Shown here: one piece after another, positions 23,088-32,203 of the stretch
Numbering within the stretch: position 1 is the first letter of the stretch
How the letters are laid out: each line of letters starts with the position of its first letter
From: Colwellia marinimaniae
GTDB taxonomy: Bacteria > Pseudomonadota > Gammaproteobacteria > Enterobacterales > Alteromonadaceae
Direction of reading: 5' to 3'
Assembly: GCF_002207865.1 (NCBI RefSeq)
Contig: NZ_BDQM01000037.1
Span: 1 to 37,618 of the forward strand
DNA: 37,618 bases
The notes under the pieces: generated by a model
What the model was told of the DNA's origin: nothing
The model's input: only the letters and a program-made list of their open reading frames with translations
The model's database searches: none
Translations under genes and position numbers: made by a program

Positions 23088-24484
23088 TCACAGAACAAGT
23101 GTGGATAGTTGACGACGATAGTTCCATTAGGTGGGTGTTAGAAAAAGCCTTTGCCAAAGTTAATATGAGTTGTGCCGCCTTTGAAAGCGCTGAAAATTTA
23201 TTAATTGCCTTAGACCATGGCCAACCAGAGGTGATTATTTCTGATATTCGTATGCCGAATATGGATGGCATGGAGTTATTAAAAAAAATAAACAAACAGC
23301 ATAATCATATTCCTGTGATCATTATGACGGCACATTCTGATTTAGACAGTGCCGTTAATGCCTATCAAGGTGGTGCCTTTGAATATTTACCTAAGCCATT
23401 TGATATAGATGAAGCTATCAACCTTACTAAACGTGCGTGTACTCATGCTAGAGAGCAAAATGCAAAAAAGCAGCAGCAAAAAAATGTCCCGTTAGCGGCG
23501 GGGTTAATTGGTGAAGCGCCCGCTATGCAAGAAGTATTTCGTGCCATTGGCCGTTTATCTCGCTCAAGTATTAGTGTATTAATTAATGGTGAGTCCGGCA
23601 CAGGTAAAGAATTAGTTGCTCAAGCACTACACTCCCACAGTCCTCGAGTAAATGCCCCTTTCATTCCATTGAATATGGCCGCTATTCCAAAAGATCTCAT
23701 TGAATCTGAATTATTCGGTCATGAGAAAGGCGCTTTCACCGGTGCAAATGCTGTTCGACAAGGTCGATTTGAACAAGCCCATGGCGGAACACTATTTTTA
23801 GATGAAATTGGCGATATGCCGCTAGAAATTCAAACTCGCCTTTTACGGGTACTCTCTGATGGACAAGTCTATCGGGTAGGAGGGCATTCACCTGTTCAGG
23901 TTGATGTTCGAATAATTGCTGCCACTCATCAAAACCTTGAAGAACGAGTAAAGAAAGGTGAATTTAGGGAAGACCTATTTCATCGTCTCAATGTTATTCG
24001 AATTCACTTACCTAGCCTTAGAGAACGTAAAGAAGATATTCCCCAACTAAGCCAACATTTTTTAACGCAAGCGGCTAATGAGTTGAGTGTAGAGGTTAAA
24101 ACATTAAGTAAAAAAGCCAGTGCCTTTCTCAATAACTGTCATTGGCCGGGCAATGTTAGGCAATTAGAAAATATGTGTCGGTTTTTAACGGTAATGGCAA
24201 GCGGTCAAGAAATACTGATTGAAGATTTGCCGAGTGAATTAACCAAAATTTCTACCCCTTTAAAACATGAAGTAAATGCGTGGCAGGATGCGCTCAGCGA
24301 CTGGATGGACCAAGAATTAGCCCAGGGGAAAAATGCAATTCTCGATTATGCTCAAATTGAATTTGAAAAAATAATGCTTGAACGAGCATTAATATTCACC
24401 CAAGGCCATAAACAAGATGCAGCAAAAAAACTGGGCTGGGGAAGAAATACTTTAACGAGAAAATTGAAAGAATTTAATGGCTAA
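23084..24484 (+). CDS. glnG: Nitrogen response regulator NtrC
   Basis: 466 residues. The receiver domain has phospho-acceptor Asp54 (ISDIRMPNMDG). The AAA+ domain has Walker A GESGTGKE (169-176) and the sigma-54-contacting loop GAFTGA (216-221); HGGTLFLDEIGDMP is Walker B. The C-terminal Fis-type helix-turn-helix includes DAAKKLGWGRNTLTRKLKE. Phosphorylated NtrC activates sigma-54 promoters, here most likely glnA. Overlaps glnL by 4 bp. Confidence 0.97.
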   Translation: MITEQVWIVDDDSSIRWVLEKAFAKVNMSCAAFESAENLLIALDHGQPEVIISDIRMPNMDGMELLKKINKQHNHIPVIIMTAHSDLDSAVNAYQGGAFEYLPKPFDIDEAINLTKRACTHAREQNAKKQQQKNVPLAAGLIGEAPAMQEVFRAIGRLSRSSISVLINGESGTGKELVAQALHSHSPRVNAPFIPLNMAAIPKDLIESELFGHEKGAFTGANAVRQGRFEQAHGGTLFLDEIGDMPLEIQTRLLRVLSDGQVYRVGGHSPVQVDVRIIAATHQNLEERVKKGEFREDLFHRLNVIRIHLPSLRERKEDIPQLSQHFLTQAANELSVEVKTLSKKASAFLNNCHWPGNVRQLENMCRFLTVMASGQEILIEDLPSELTKISTPLKHEVNAWQDALSDWMDQELAQGKNAILDYAQIEFEKIMLERALIFTQGHKQDAAKKLGWGRNTLTRKLKEFNG

Positions 24485-24490
24485 TTACTA

Positions 24491-24524
24491 AAATTACTAA
24501 TATTATGAATAATATTAGTAATTT
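24491..24524. terminator. AT-rich perfect inverted repeat, probable bidirectional terminator
   Basis: Arm AAATTACTAATATTAT (24491-24506) pairs perfectly over 16 bp with ATAATATTAGTAATTT (24509-24524), with only GA between. It lies between convergent glnG and the merC-like gene. The stem is almost free of GC, unusual for a terminator. Confidence 0.5.
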
Positions 24525-24547
24525 AGGCTAGCATGCAATTACTGTGT

Positions 24548-24928
24548 TTAACTATTACAAGCCTCATCTTCACATCGTTTACAACTGTTGCACAGTTTGA
24601 TATTGATAAAATGAGCAGCAATGATGAGGCTAGCGCCACCAATGATAAAGTACGGCTCCAACTCTTGAGAGAAGTCATGTTTTATCCAATACAAGGCAAC
24701 GCCTAAATAAAGCAAATAGAAAGGATAAAGGCGTTTGTGGTAACGTTTAAAGCCAGAAAATAAGGCTATGCTGCCTAGTGCAGCCGTCATCAGCAGGAAA
24801 ACATGCTCCCAAGCGTGGTCAGCTAAAAAGCTTAACCCCATTAAAGGCAACATAGGCAATAAAATAGGTAATAATATGCAATGTAATGCACATAAAGAAG
24901 TTGCTGTAATGCCTATTCTGTCTAACAT
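24548..24928 (-). CDS. MerC-domain inner-membrane protein
   Basis: 126-residue membrane protein of the MerC family. Four hydrophobic segments are seen: about 7-33 (TSLCALHCILLPILLPMLPL), 42-62, 69-84 and 92-110. The first carries the CxxHC motif typical of MerC (Cys13, His16, Cys17). A cysteine-rich tail ends CNSCKRCEDEACNS. MerC was first known as a mercury importer, but many marine chromosomal copies have no mer operon. Here a Zur-box-like site lies upstream, pointing to zinc. Start ATG at 24928. No mer genes nearby. Confidence 0.85.
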   Translation of the reverse strand: MLDRIGITATSLCALHCILLPILLPMLPLMGLSFLADHAWEHVFLLMTAALGSIALFSGFKRYHKRLYPFYLLYLGVALYWIKHDFSQELEPYFIIGGASLIIAAHFINIKLCNSCKRCEDEACNS

Positions 24929-25002
24929 GATTATTCCGCGAATCTCGATTAATTTATCTTCATTGGCCAGCTCCGGCCCTCAAAATGAGATACTATCACA
25001 AT

Positions 25003-25017
25003 TGATATAATATAACA
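25003..25017. promoter_or_regulatory. Zur-box-like palindrome upstream of the merC-like gene
   Basis: TGATATAATATAACA is one base away from a perfect palindrome of the gammaproteobacterial Zur type (TGTTATAATATAACA). It lies about 75 bp before the merC-like ATG, where it would overlap a promoter. Confidence 0.55.
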
Positions 25018-25099
25018 TTAGTAAATTAACCCTAAGGGTGCAAATCTAAAACGCCCCTGATATTTTCAAGGAGATACAGTGCCGAAGAATAGTCTTTTT

Positions 25100-25987
25100 T
25101 TAAGCGCTATTAATGACAAAGTATTGCGTTAATTTACTTTTTAAATGCTCAAAGAAATCATCATTACTTTTATCACTAATCAAGTGAGCAAGTTCAGCCC
25201 CTAGTGGTGTGAACTTATAAAATTGCAGGCAAATATTGCTTTTTTTTGCGGTTAACTTTAACGGTAAACCGTTATAAGTAAATTGCAGAACATCTCCTTT
25301 ATTTATTAAGCTCGATTCACTTTCTTGTAAGTATATAAGGTGATTCTCTGATAAAGCTAATAAATCAGCGTAATTCAAACCATAATGACTTAAGTTACAA
25401 TATAGCTGTCGCTGCTTAGAAAAAATATTAAATAAACCCGGCTGTTGATAAGCACCCGTGATTAACCGAATGCCCTTTTTATTGGGATCTTTTATCGCTA
25501 ATGCGCAAGCTTTAGCTAATAATTTCGCGTCAAAAATACTCATATCACGAAATACCTGTAAGGCCTTAAATGAGAATGTGCCTGGTTTTGTCAGTTCTCC
25601 TGCTAAAATTTTAGCCCATAGATCTTGCATGCTAGGGTTACTTACCTCTTCGGACAAAGCAATATAGCGACTAAACCAGTCCAGATCAGTTCTTTGTCCT
25701 ATTTCAAAATCTGCACAATAGGCTAATGTCTTTTGCATAATATTTTCAATGTTTTTCTGCTTGCGCAATTGGCATAATCTAGCTCGCTTAGCTGTCCTAT
25801 CTTCGATAAGCATTTGTTTATCTTCAGGAAATAAAGAACCATCTATGGCGAATTTTTTTGCTAACTTAAAAAATTGCTGAGAAACAGCGGTTTCATCTGG
25901 TGTGTGACTCGATTTATTCGTGGTCACTATTAAAGTATCATCCGCATCTTTTTCAGGTACCAAAACTGTTGATTTTTCTTTATTCAC
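25100..25987 (-). CDS. TIGR03899/DUF2806-like conserved protein
   Basis: About 295 residues, predicted soluble and cytoplasmic. Key region DWFSRYIALSEEVSNPSMQD then LWAKILAGELTKPGTFSFKA (about 110-150) is the hallmark of the DUF2806/TIGR03899 group of unknown function. The frame reaches a TTG at 26008, but a GTG at 25987 (MNKEKSTVL) lies 8 bases after AAGGAG and is preferred. N-terminal 40 residues look disordered. It stands alone, divergent from the EAL protein gene. Family assignment is from memory of the motif. Confidence 0.68.
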   Translation of the reverse strand: MNKEKSTVLVPEKDADDTLIVTTNKSSHTPDETAVSQQFFKLAKKFAIDGSLFPEDKQMLIEDRTAKRARLCQLRKQKNIENIMQKTLAYCADFEIGQRTDLDWFSRYIALSEEVSNPSMQDLWAKILAGELTKPGTFSFKALQVFRDMSIFDAKLLAKACALAIKDPNKKGIRLITGAYQQPGLFNIFSKQRQLYCNLSHYGLNYADLLALSENHLIYLQESESSLINKGDVLQFTYNGLPLKLTAKKSNICLQFYKFTPLGAELAHLISDKSNDDFFEHLKSKLTQYFVINSA

Positions 25988-26278
25988 TTTGCTAACTCCT
26001 TCTCGCAATATATTAAGTTAAAGTAGGTATAATTCACCTGATGGTCAATACTTAGTGACTTGAATCACTGCACTACATGATAAAGTGCGGTTAACCGGGC
26101 TGCAATCAATTCAATTTATTATAACTCAACGAAATAAATAATTTTTTTTGTAAACAGGCTTTTAATCTCCCCTTCAATAGTGTAAAAAAGTAGTATTAGG
26201 TTATAGTTAAGCTAAATAAAATACATTTCAATTTTAACTGGGATATTTGTAATAAATATGCTTAGTTATGAGGGCAGT

Positions 26279-28501
26279 ATGCAAGCATCCGAAAATTCAA
26301 ACGATGATTTTTTATTCATTGATGATAGTGATGAAGAGGAGATTTTAGCGTTTGGCAGTGATGAAACTTGGCAGGTTTTAATTGTTGACGATGATCCAGA
26401 AATTCATTCAGTTACTCAGTTAGCATTATCCGATTTGATTGTATTAGGCCGCCGCCTTGAGTATTTACATGCCTACTCAGGTAAAGATGCCTGTCAGCTC
26501 ATTAAAGATCATAAGGATATTGTTCTTGTATTACTCGATGTCGTTATGGAAACGGATGATGCCGGCTTAAATGTAGTAAAATATATAAGAGAGACATTAC
26601 AACGAAAAGATATCCGCATTGTTTTGCGTACCGGTCAACCCGGCTATGCTCCCGAAGAAAGTGTGATCAAAGAATATGATATTAATGACTATAAGACAAA
26701 AACAGAGTTAACTCGCCGTAAACTGGTAACCACCGTTTTTGCCGCCATTCGCTCTTTTCAACAAATAGCCACGGTTAATGAAAACCGTTTAGGCTTGGAA
26801 ACTATTGTCTCAGGCGCCACCGAATTATCTTCTCAACACTCCCTGCCTACCTATAGTCAAGAAGTTTTATCGCAATTAAAAACCCTCATAAATGAAGATA
26901 TTTCGGCCGTTTTTTGCGCTAGAGGTCAAGGCATTATCGACAATATTGATGATTTAAGTTTTTATATACTTGCGCAAATAGGATTTGATGATAGCTTAGT
27001 TAACCAAAAGCTAGAAATGCTGGAAAATGAGCAAGCAAATAAACAAGTAAAAGCTTGTTTCTTGCAACAAAAGCACCAGTACCTCGATGACAGTCTGAAT
27101 TTATACGTTGCTAAAGGCGACTATCGTTCTGTTATCCACGTAATACTGTCCAGCCCTTTAACCGAAATACAAACGCAACTACTCAATGTTTTTTTATCTG
27201 GAGTAGCGGTGGGTTACGAAAATGTTCATTTGTTCCAAAAACTCACCAATGCAGCCTATAAAGATTGGCTAACAAATTTACCCAACCGCTTAGAGTTCGT
27301 GCGCTTACTTGACCAATTTGCACAAAGTGAGCAAGAAAACCAAGTTGCAGCCTTAATTGACATTAATCATTTCAGCGATATCAACGATGCCTTAGGACAA
27401 GATATAGGTAACAAACTACTTACTGCTGTAGGTCAACGCATGCAAAGTATCTATAGTGACTGTCAATTCGCCCGTGTCGGTGCAGATGTCTTCGGTATTA
27501 TTGGTCCTGCTGATTGTTTAACTCCTGAAAAATTAATGGCTTTATTCCATCAACCATTTAAGGCCGGTGAGCAACATCTTCCTATCAATGCTTGTTTTGG
27601 CTTTTGTACCAAAGAGCATGCACAAAGCAGTGGTGTTCAAGTTTTAAATCAAATTAATATTGCTTTAAATATTGCTAAAAAAAATCCTCTAGATCATTTT
27701 TCTTATTATCACCCCGATATCGAAGATCAAATGCAATGGCGATTAAATATGATCAGCCAACTACGTAAGGATTTTGGTAATAACTGTCTAGAGCTTTGGT
27801 ATCAGCCGCAATTATCATTAAGTACCGGTAAAGTCATAGGCGCAGAAGCATTACTTCGATGGCGTACTGCTGATGGAACATATATTTCTCCTGCTGTATT
27901 TATTCCTTTAGCTGAATATTCAGGCTTAATTATTGAAATTGGTGACTGGGTGATTAACCAAGCATGTAAACAATTACAAACTATGGAGAATGACTTCCCC
28001 GACATTAGTATTTCAGTCAATGTCTCGATACCTCAGTTTCGACAAGATAATTTCGTTGACAATGTTATCAACACTATTACTCGACATAAAATCAGACCAA
28101 ATAAACTTGAATTAGAAATTACTGAAAATATTTTAATGGACGAACCACAAATAATCATTGATACCTTAACCAAGTTAAAAGCCCAAGGGATCAGTATAGC
28201 ATTAGATGATTTTGGTACTGGCTTTTCATCATTAAGCTATTTACAAAAATTACCTCTTGATAGACTAAAAATTGATCGTGCCTTTGTCACTGATATTGAT
28301 AAAGAGGGTCAGTCCATTATTGCTGAAACCATCATCATTTTGGGTCAGAAAATGAAACTTAAAGTAATTGCTGAAGGTATTGAAGAAATTGAGCAAGAAA
28401 AACGCCTAATTGAACTTGGCTGTGATGAAGTCCAAGGTTTCTATTACGCTAAGCCAATGCCAGCAAGTGATTTCATTAACTTTCTCCCGCAACAAAGGTA
28501 A
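26279..28501 (+). CDS. Response regulator with DUF3369, degenerate GGDEF and intact EAL domains
   Basis: About 740-residue cyclic-di-GMP signalling protein. Order: acidic N-terminus, receiver domain (WQVLIVDDDPEIHSV, phospho-Asp in LLDVVMETDD), DUF3369 sensor-like domain (about 175-335), GGDEF-like domain, EAL domain. The GGDEF signature is degenerate (RVGADVFGII at 406-415 counted from ATG 26258), so cyclase activity is unlikely. The EAL domain keeps EALLRW, ELEITEN, LDDFGTG, KIDRAFV and EGIEE, so phosphodiesterase activity is expected. ATG at 26279 is preferred because GAGGG lies 5 bases before it. No partner kinase lies beside it. Confidence 0.9.
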   Translation: MQASENSNDDFLFIDDSDEEEILAFGSDETWQVLIVDDDPEIHSVTQLALSDLIVLGRRLEYLHAYSGKDACQLIKDHKDIVLVLLDVVMETDDAGLNVVKYIRETLQRKDIRIVLRTGQPGYAPEESVIKEYDINDYKTKTELTRRKLVTTVFAAIRSFQQIATVNENRLGLETIVSGATELSSQHSLPTYSQEVLSQLKTLINEDISAVFCARGQGIIDNIDDLSFYILAQIGFDDSLVNQKLEMLENEQANKQVKACFLQQKHQYLDDSLNLYVAKGDYRSVIHVILSSPLTEIQTQLLNVFLSGVAVGYENVHLFQKLTNAAYKDWLTNLPNRLEFVRLLDQFAQSEQENQVAALIDINHFSDINDALGQDIGNKLLTAVGQRMQSIYSDCQFARVGADVFGIIGPADCLTPEKLMALFHQPFKAGEQHLPINACFGFCTKEHAQSSGVQVLNQINIALNIAKKNPLDHFSYYHPDIEDQMQWRLNMISQLRKDFGNNCLELWYQPQLSLSTGKVIGAEALLRWRTADGTYISPAVFIPLAEYSGLIIEIGDWVINQACKQLQTMENDFPDISISVNVSIPQFRQDNFVDNVINTITRHKIRPNKLELEITENILMDEPQIIIDTLTKLKAQGISIALDDFGTGFSSLSYLQKLPLDRLKIDRAFVTDIDKEGQSIIAETIIILGQKMKLKVIAEGIEEIEQEKRLIELGCDEVQGFYYAKPMPASDFINFLPQQR

Positions 28502-28557
28502 TACCTATAATAGACCATTAAATTGGCACTACCTTTTTAAGCGTAAACAATCTATTA

Positions 28558-28592
28558 ACATACCCAGTCATATTTCGCTGGGTATTTTTTTG
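28558..28592 (+). terminator. Intrinsic terminator after the EAL gene
   Basis: TACCCAG (28561-28567) / CTGGGTA (28578-28584) with a 10-nt loop and then a run of T. Confidence 0.85.
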
Positions 28593-28781
28593 CATGCATT
28601 ATTATACTTTTTCCTAGTAAACAAACAGCCAATTAAAACAACCGTTTTAATTTTATTGCATTTAACTTTTATTCAAGGCACACTCAGTCAGCTATTATTA
28701 ATGATCTAAGTTTTTTATAGCGTAAAAAATCTAGTTCAATCATCAAAAATCAACACCACCTTTAGGTGAAGGAGACGAAGC

Positions 28782-30950
28782 ATGATATATCAAGGCAACA
28801 GCCTTTCAGCCCAATTACTCGAAGACGGCATTGTCGAACTTAAGTTCGATGCTCAGGGATCAGTAAATAAATTTGATCAAGCAACTTTTGAAGAATATAT
28901 TGCAGTAGTTGCAGCAATTAACAACTGCAGTGATGCTAAAGGCGTTATGGTTACCTCAGGTAAATCAACATTTATTGTTGGCGCGGATATCACTGAGTTT
29001 TTAACTTCATTTGGTCAGCCAGAAGATGAATTAGCCGCTTGGGCAAAGAAAGCATCTGATGTTTTCGATTCATTTGAAGATATTCAATTACCTACCATTG
29101 CCGCCATTAATGGTGTTGCATTAGGCGGTGGTTGTGAAATGGCTCTTGCCTGTGATTACCGTGTTGCAGATACTACCGTAAGCATTGGCCTACCAGAAGT
29201 TAAACTAGGATTGATGCCTGGTTTTGGTGGCACTGTCAGACTACCTCGAATTATCGGTTTTGATAATGCAGCAACTTGGATGTCAACTGGTAAAGCATTT
29301 AAACCGGCGGCGGCACTTGCACAAGGCGTTATTGACGCAGTTGTTGAACCAGAAAATTTACGCAGTGCTGCTATTAGCATGCTTAAATTGGCGATTAATG
29401 GCAAGCTAGATTGGCGTGCTAAACGTCAGCCTAAATTGGAAGCATTAAACTTATCTCCGACAGAATTAATCATGTCATCGACAACATGCAAAGGTATGAT
29501 TGCCGCTAAAGCTGGCAAACATTACCCTGCACCAATGGTGATGATAAATACATTGATTGCTAGTGCTAACTTAGATCGCACCGGTGCAATGGCTGCTGAG
29601 AATGCCGGTTTTGCCAAATTAGCAAAAACTGATGCAGCAACAGCACAAATTGGTTTGTTTATGGCAGACCAAGTCATTAAAAGTAAAGCCAAAAAAGCGG
29701 CTAAACTGGCAACTAAAATTGTCAAAAAAGCCGCGGTATTAGGTGCAGGTATTATGGGTGGTGGTATTGCCTATCAATCAGCCTATAAAGGCACGCCTAT
29801 CATTATGAAAGATATTAATGATCAAGCACTCGATTTAGGTTTAACGACAGCAACGGGCATATTAACTAAACAAGTTGAACGTGGTCGTATGGATGCTAAG
29901 AAAATGGCTGGTGTATTAAATAACATCACGCCAAGCTTAAGTTATGACAGCGTTAAAGATGTAGATATTGTTATTGAAGCCGTTGTTGAAAACCCTAAAA
30001 TAAAAGGCATGGTGCTAGCTGAAGTTGAAGGCGTAATCAGTGACGATGCTATTCTTACTTCTAATACCTCGACTATCTCAATTGATTTATTAGCACAAAG
30101 CTTAAAACGTCCGCAAAACTTTTGTGGAATGCATTTCTTCAATCCCGTCAATAAAATGCCATTAGTTGAAGTAATTCGCGGTAAAGATACCTCGGATGAA
30201 ACGATAGCTACTGTCGTAGCATATGCCGCGAAAATGGGTAAGTCGCCGATTGTTGTTAATGATTGCCCAGGTTTTTATGTAAACCGTGTTTTGTTCCCAT
30301 ACTTTGCTGGCTTTAGTCAATTAGTACTTGAAGGTGCTGACTTTAGCGCTATCGATAAAGTAATGGAAAAACAATTTGGTTGGCCAATGGGTCCAGCATA
30401 TTTGCTTGATGTAGTTGGTGTTGATACGGCTGATCACTGTACCGGTGTTATGTCAGCTGGTTTCCCTACGCGCATGAAAAAAATTGCCAATGACCCCGTT
30501 AGTACTCTTTATGCTAATGAGCGTTTTGGTCAGAAGAATGGCAAAGGCTTTTATGATCACATCAAAGATAAACGTGGTCGTCCAATAAAAGTACCTGCTC
30601 CTATTGCATACGAATTACTTGGCCAACATTGTGCTGATAAAAAAGACTTCAGCAGCGAAGAAATTATTGCTCGCATGATGATCCCTATGGTTAATGAAGT
30701 GGTACGTTGTTTAGAAGAAGGTGTAGTTGATACTGCAGCTGAAGCTGATATGGGCTTAATCTATGGTGTTGGTTTCCCACCATTTAGAGGTGGTGCAATT
30801 CGCTATTTAGAAACACTTGGTTTAGATAACTTCATCGCAATGGCGGATAAATATGCTGATCTAGGTGAAATTTATCAAGTAACTGATGGCCTACGTAAGA
30901 TGGCAAAATCAGGTAAATCTTATTTCACCACCGATGTTAAATCAGCTTAA
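28782..30950 (+). CDS. fadB: Fatty-acid oxidation complex alpha subunit FadB
   Basis: 722-residue multifunctional beta-oxidation enzyme. The N-terminal crotonase half (enoyl-CoA hydratase/isomerase) shows AAINGVALGGGCEMALACDY and SIGLPEVKLGLMPGFGG. The C-terminal half (3-hydroxyacyl-CoA dehydrogenase) shows the NAD site VLGAGIMGGGIAYQSAYKG, MHFFNPVNKMPLVEVIRG and VVNDCPGFYVNRVLFPYFAG. It works with FadA as an alpha2beta2 complex. AAGGAG lies well placed before ATG 28782. fadA begins 15 bp after its stop, so they share a transcript. No clear FadR site was found. Confidence 0.97.
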   Translation: MIYQGNSLSAQLLEDGIVELKFDAQGSVNKFDQATFEEYIAVVAAINNCSDAKGVMVTSGKSTFIVGADITEFLTSFGQPEDELAAWAKKASDVFDSFEDIQLPTIAAINGVALGGGCEMALACDYRVADTTVSIGLPEVKLGLMPGFGGTVRLPRIIGFDNAATWMSTGKAFKPAAALAQGVIDAVVEPENLRSAAISMLKLAINGKLDWRAKRQPKLEALNLSPTELIMSSTTCKGMIAAKAGKHYPAPMVMINTLIASANLDRTGAMAAENAGFAKLAKTDAATAQIGLFMADQVIKSKAKKAAKLATKIVKKAAVLGAGIMGGGIAYQSAYKGTPIIMKDINDQALDLGLTTATGILTKQVERGRMDAKKMAGVLNNITPSLSYDSVKDVDIVIEAVVENPKIKGMVLAEVEGVISDDAILTSNTSTISIDLLAQSLKRPQNFCGMHFFNPVNKMPLVEVIRGKDTSDETIATVVAYAAKMGKSPIVVNDCPGFYVNRVLFPYFAGFSQLVLEGADFSAIDKVMEKQFGWPMGPAYLLDVVGVDTADHCTGVMSAGFPTRMKKIANDPVSTLYANERFGQKNGKGFYDHIKDKRGRPIKVPAPIAYELLGQHCADKKDFSSEEIIARMMIPMVNEVVRCLEEGVVDTAAEADMGLIYGVGFPPFRGGAIRYLETLGLDNFIAMADKYADLGEIYQVTDGLRKMAKSGKSYFTTDVKSA

Positions 30951-30965
30951 GCCGAGGAGAATAAA

Positions 30966-32126
30966 ATGAACGAAGTTGTAATTGTAGACTGCATACGAAC
31001 TCCAATGGGTCGCTCTAAGGCCGGCGTTTTTCGCAATGTACGTGCTGAAGCATTGTCAGCACACTTAATGAAACAAATTTTAAAACGCAACCCAGCATTA
31101 GACCCAGAAGACATTGAAGATGTTATTTGGGGCTGTGTAAAACAAACTAAAGAACAAGGGTTTAATATCGCCCGTAATGCATCATTACTTGCTGGTTTAC
31201 CAAAATCTATTGCTGGTGTTACGGTTAACCGTTTATGTGGCTCTTCTATGGAAGCGTTGCACCAAGCGACTACCAGTATCATGACTGGTCAAGGTGATGT
31301 ATTTCTAATTGGTGGTGTTGAACACATGGGTCACGTACCTATGATGTATGATGTTGATTTTGACCCTGCACTCAATAAACATATTGCCTTAGCCTCTGGA
31401 AATATGGGCTTAACTGCTGAGTTATTGGGTAAGCAACACGGCATTACCCGTGAAATGCAAGATGCTTTTGGTGCACGTTCGCATCAAAAAGCCCATGAAG
31501 CACACTTGGCTGGTCGTTGGGACAATGAAATTGTTGCCACAGAAGGTCATGATGCTACAGGTGCACTAACGTTAGTTGAGCATGATGAAGTAATTCGTCC
31601 TGACACAACGGCTGAAAGCTTATCAGCATTGCGTCCAGTATTTGACCCAGTGAATGGTACCGTTACTGCGGGAACGTCTTCTGCTCTTTCTGACGGCGCT
31701 TCAGCAATGTTAATTATGTCTGCTAAGAAAGCAAAAGAACTAGGTTTAACAGCTCGCGTTAAAATTCGTGGTATGGCAGTTGCTGGTTGCGATCCTGCGA
31801 CTATGGGCTATGGCCCTGTTCCTGCAACGAATAAAGCTTTAAAACGTGCCGGTCTATCAATTGCAGATATTGAGTTATTTGAATTTAACGAAGCTTTTGC
31901 TGCCCAAGCACTTTCTTGTGTAAGAGCATTAAAAGTTGAAGATAAAATGGACCAAATTAACTTAAATGGCGGCGCTATTGCCCTGGGTCATCCTTTAGGT
32001 TGTTCAGGAACACGTATATCCGGCACCTTGATTAACTTAATGGAAGGCCAAGATGTCAATATTGGTTTAGCCACTATGTGTATCGGCTTAGGTCAAGGTA
32101 TAGCAACAGTATTTGAACGCGTTTAG
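30966..32126 (+). CDS. fadA: 3-ketoacyl-CoA thiolase FadA
   Basis: 386-residue beta subunit that cleaves 3-ketoacyl-CoA to acetyl-CoA and a shorter acyl-CoA. It begins MNEVVIVDCIRTPMGRSKAG. The active-site cysteine lies in NRLCGSSMEAL, the His motif is ALGHPLGCSGTR, and the second Cys motif is TMCIGLGQGIATVFE. ATG 30966 follows GAGGAG. Second gene of fadBA. Confidence 0.97.
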   Translation: MNEVVIVDCIRTPMGRSKAGVFRNVRAEALSAHLMKQILKRNPALDPEDIEDVIWGCVKQTKEQGFNIARNASLLAGLPKSIAGVTVNRLCGSSMEALHQATTSIMTGQGDVFLIGGVEHMGHVPMMYDVDFDPALNKHIALASGNMGLTAELLGKQHGITREMQDAFGARSHQKAHEAHLAGRWDNEIVATEGHDATGALTLVEHDEVIRPDTTAESLSALRPVFDPVNGTVTAGTSSALSDGASAMLIMSAKKAKELGLTARVKIRGMAVAGCDPATMGYGPVPATNKALKRAGLSIADIELFEFNEAFAAQALSCVRALKVEDKMDQINLNGGAIALGHPLGCSGTRISGTLINLMEGQDVNIGLATMCIGLGQGIATVFERV

Positions 32127-32143
32127 CTTTAAATAACTGACAT

Positions 32144-32172
32144 AAAAAACCCAGCAACTGCTGGGTTTTTTC
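32144..32172. terminator. Bidirectional terminator between fadA and ppaC
   Basis: CCCAGC (32150-32155) / GCTGGG (32160-32165), loop AACT, with AAAAAA before and TTTTTT after, between two convergent genes. Confidence 0.88.
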
Positions 32173-32203
32173 TTTTAAGCAATTAATAACTACTTAAGAA
32201 TAG

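Noticed and set aside
28410..28709. 99-residue open frame overlapping the end of the EAL gene
   Set aside because: It overlaps the EAL coding sequence, spans a clear terminator hairpin, and reads as low-complexity; it is a chance frame.
28700..28781. FadR or PsrA operator upstream of fadB
   Set aside because: No stretch matched a known palindrome well enough to report.
30947..31282. 111-residue minus-strand frame inside fadA
   Set aside because: It lies wholly opposite fadA, whose protein identity is certain, and has no ribosome site.
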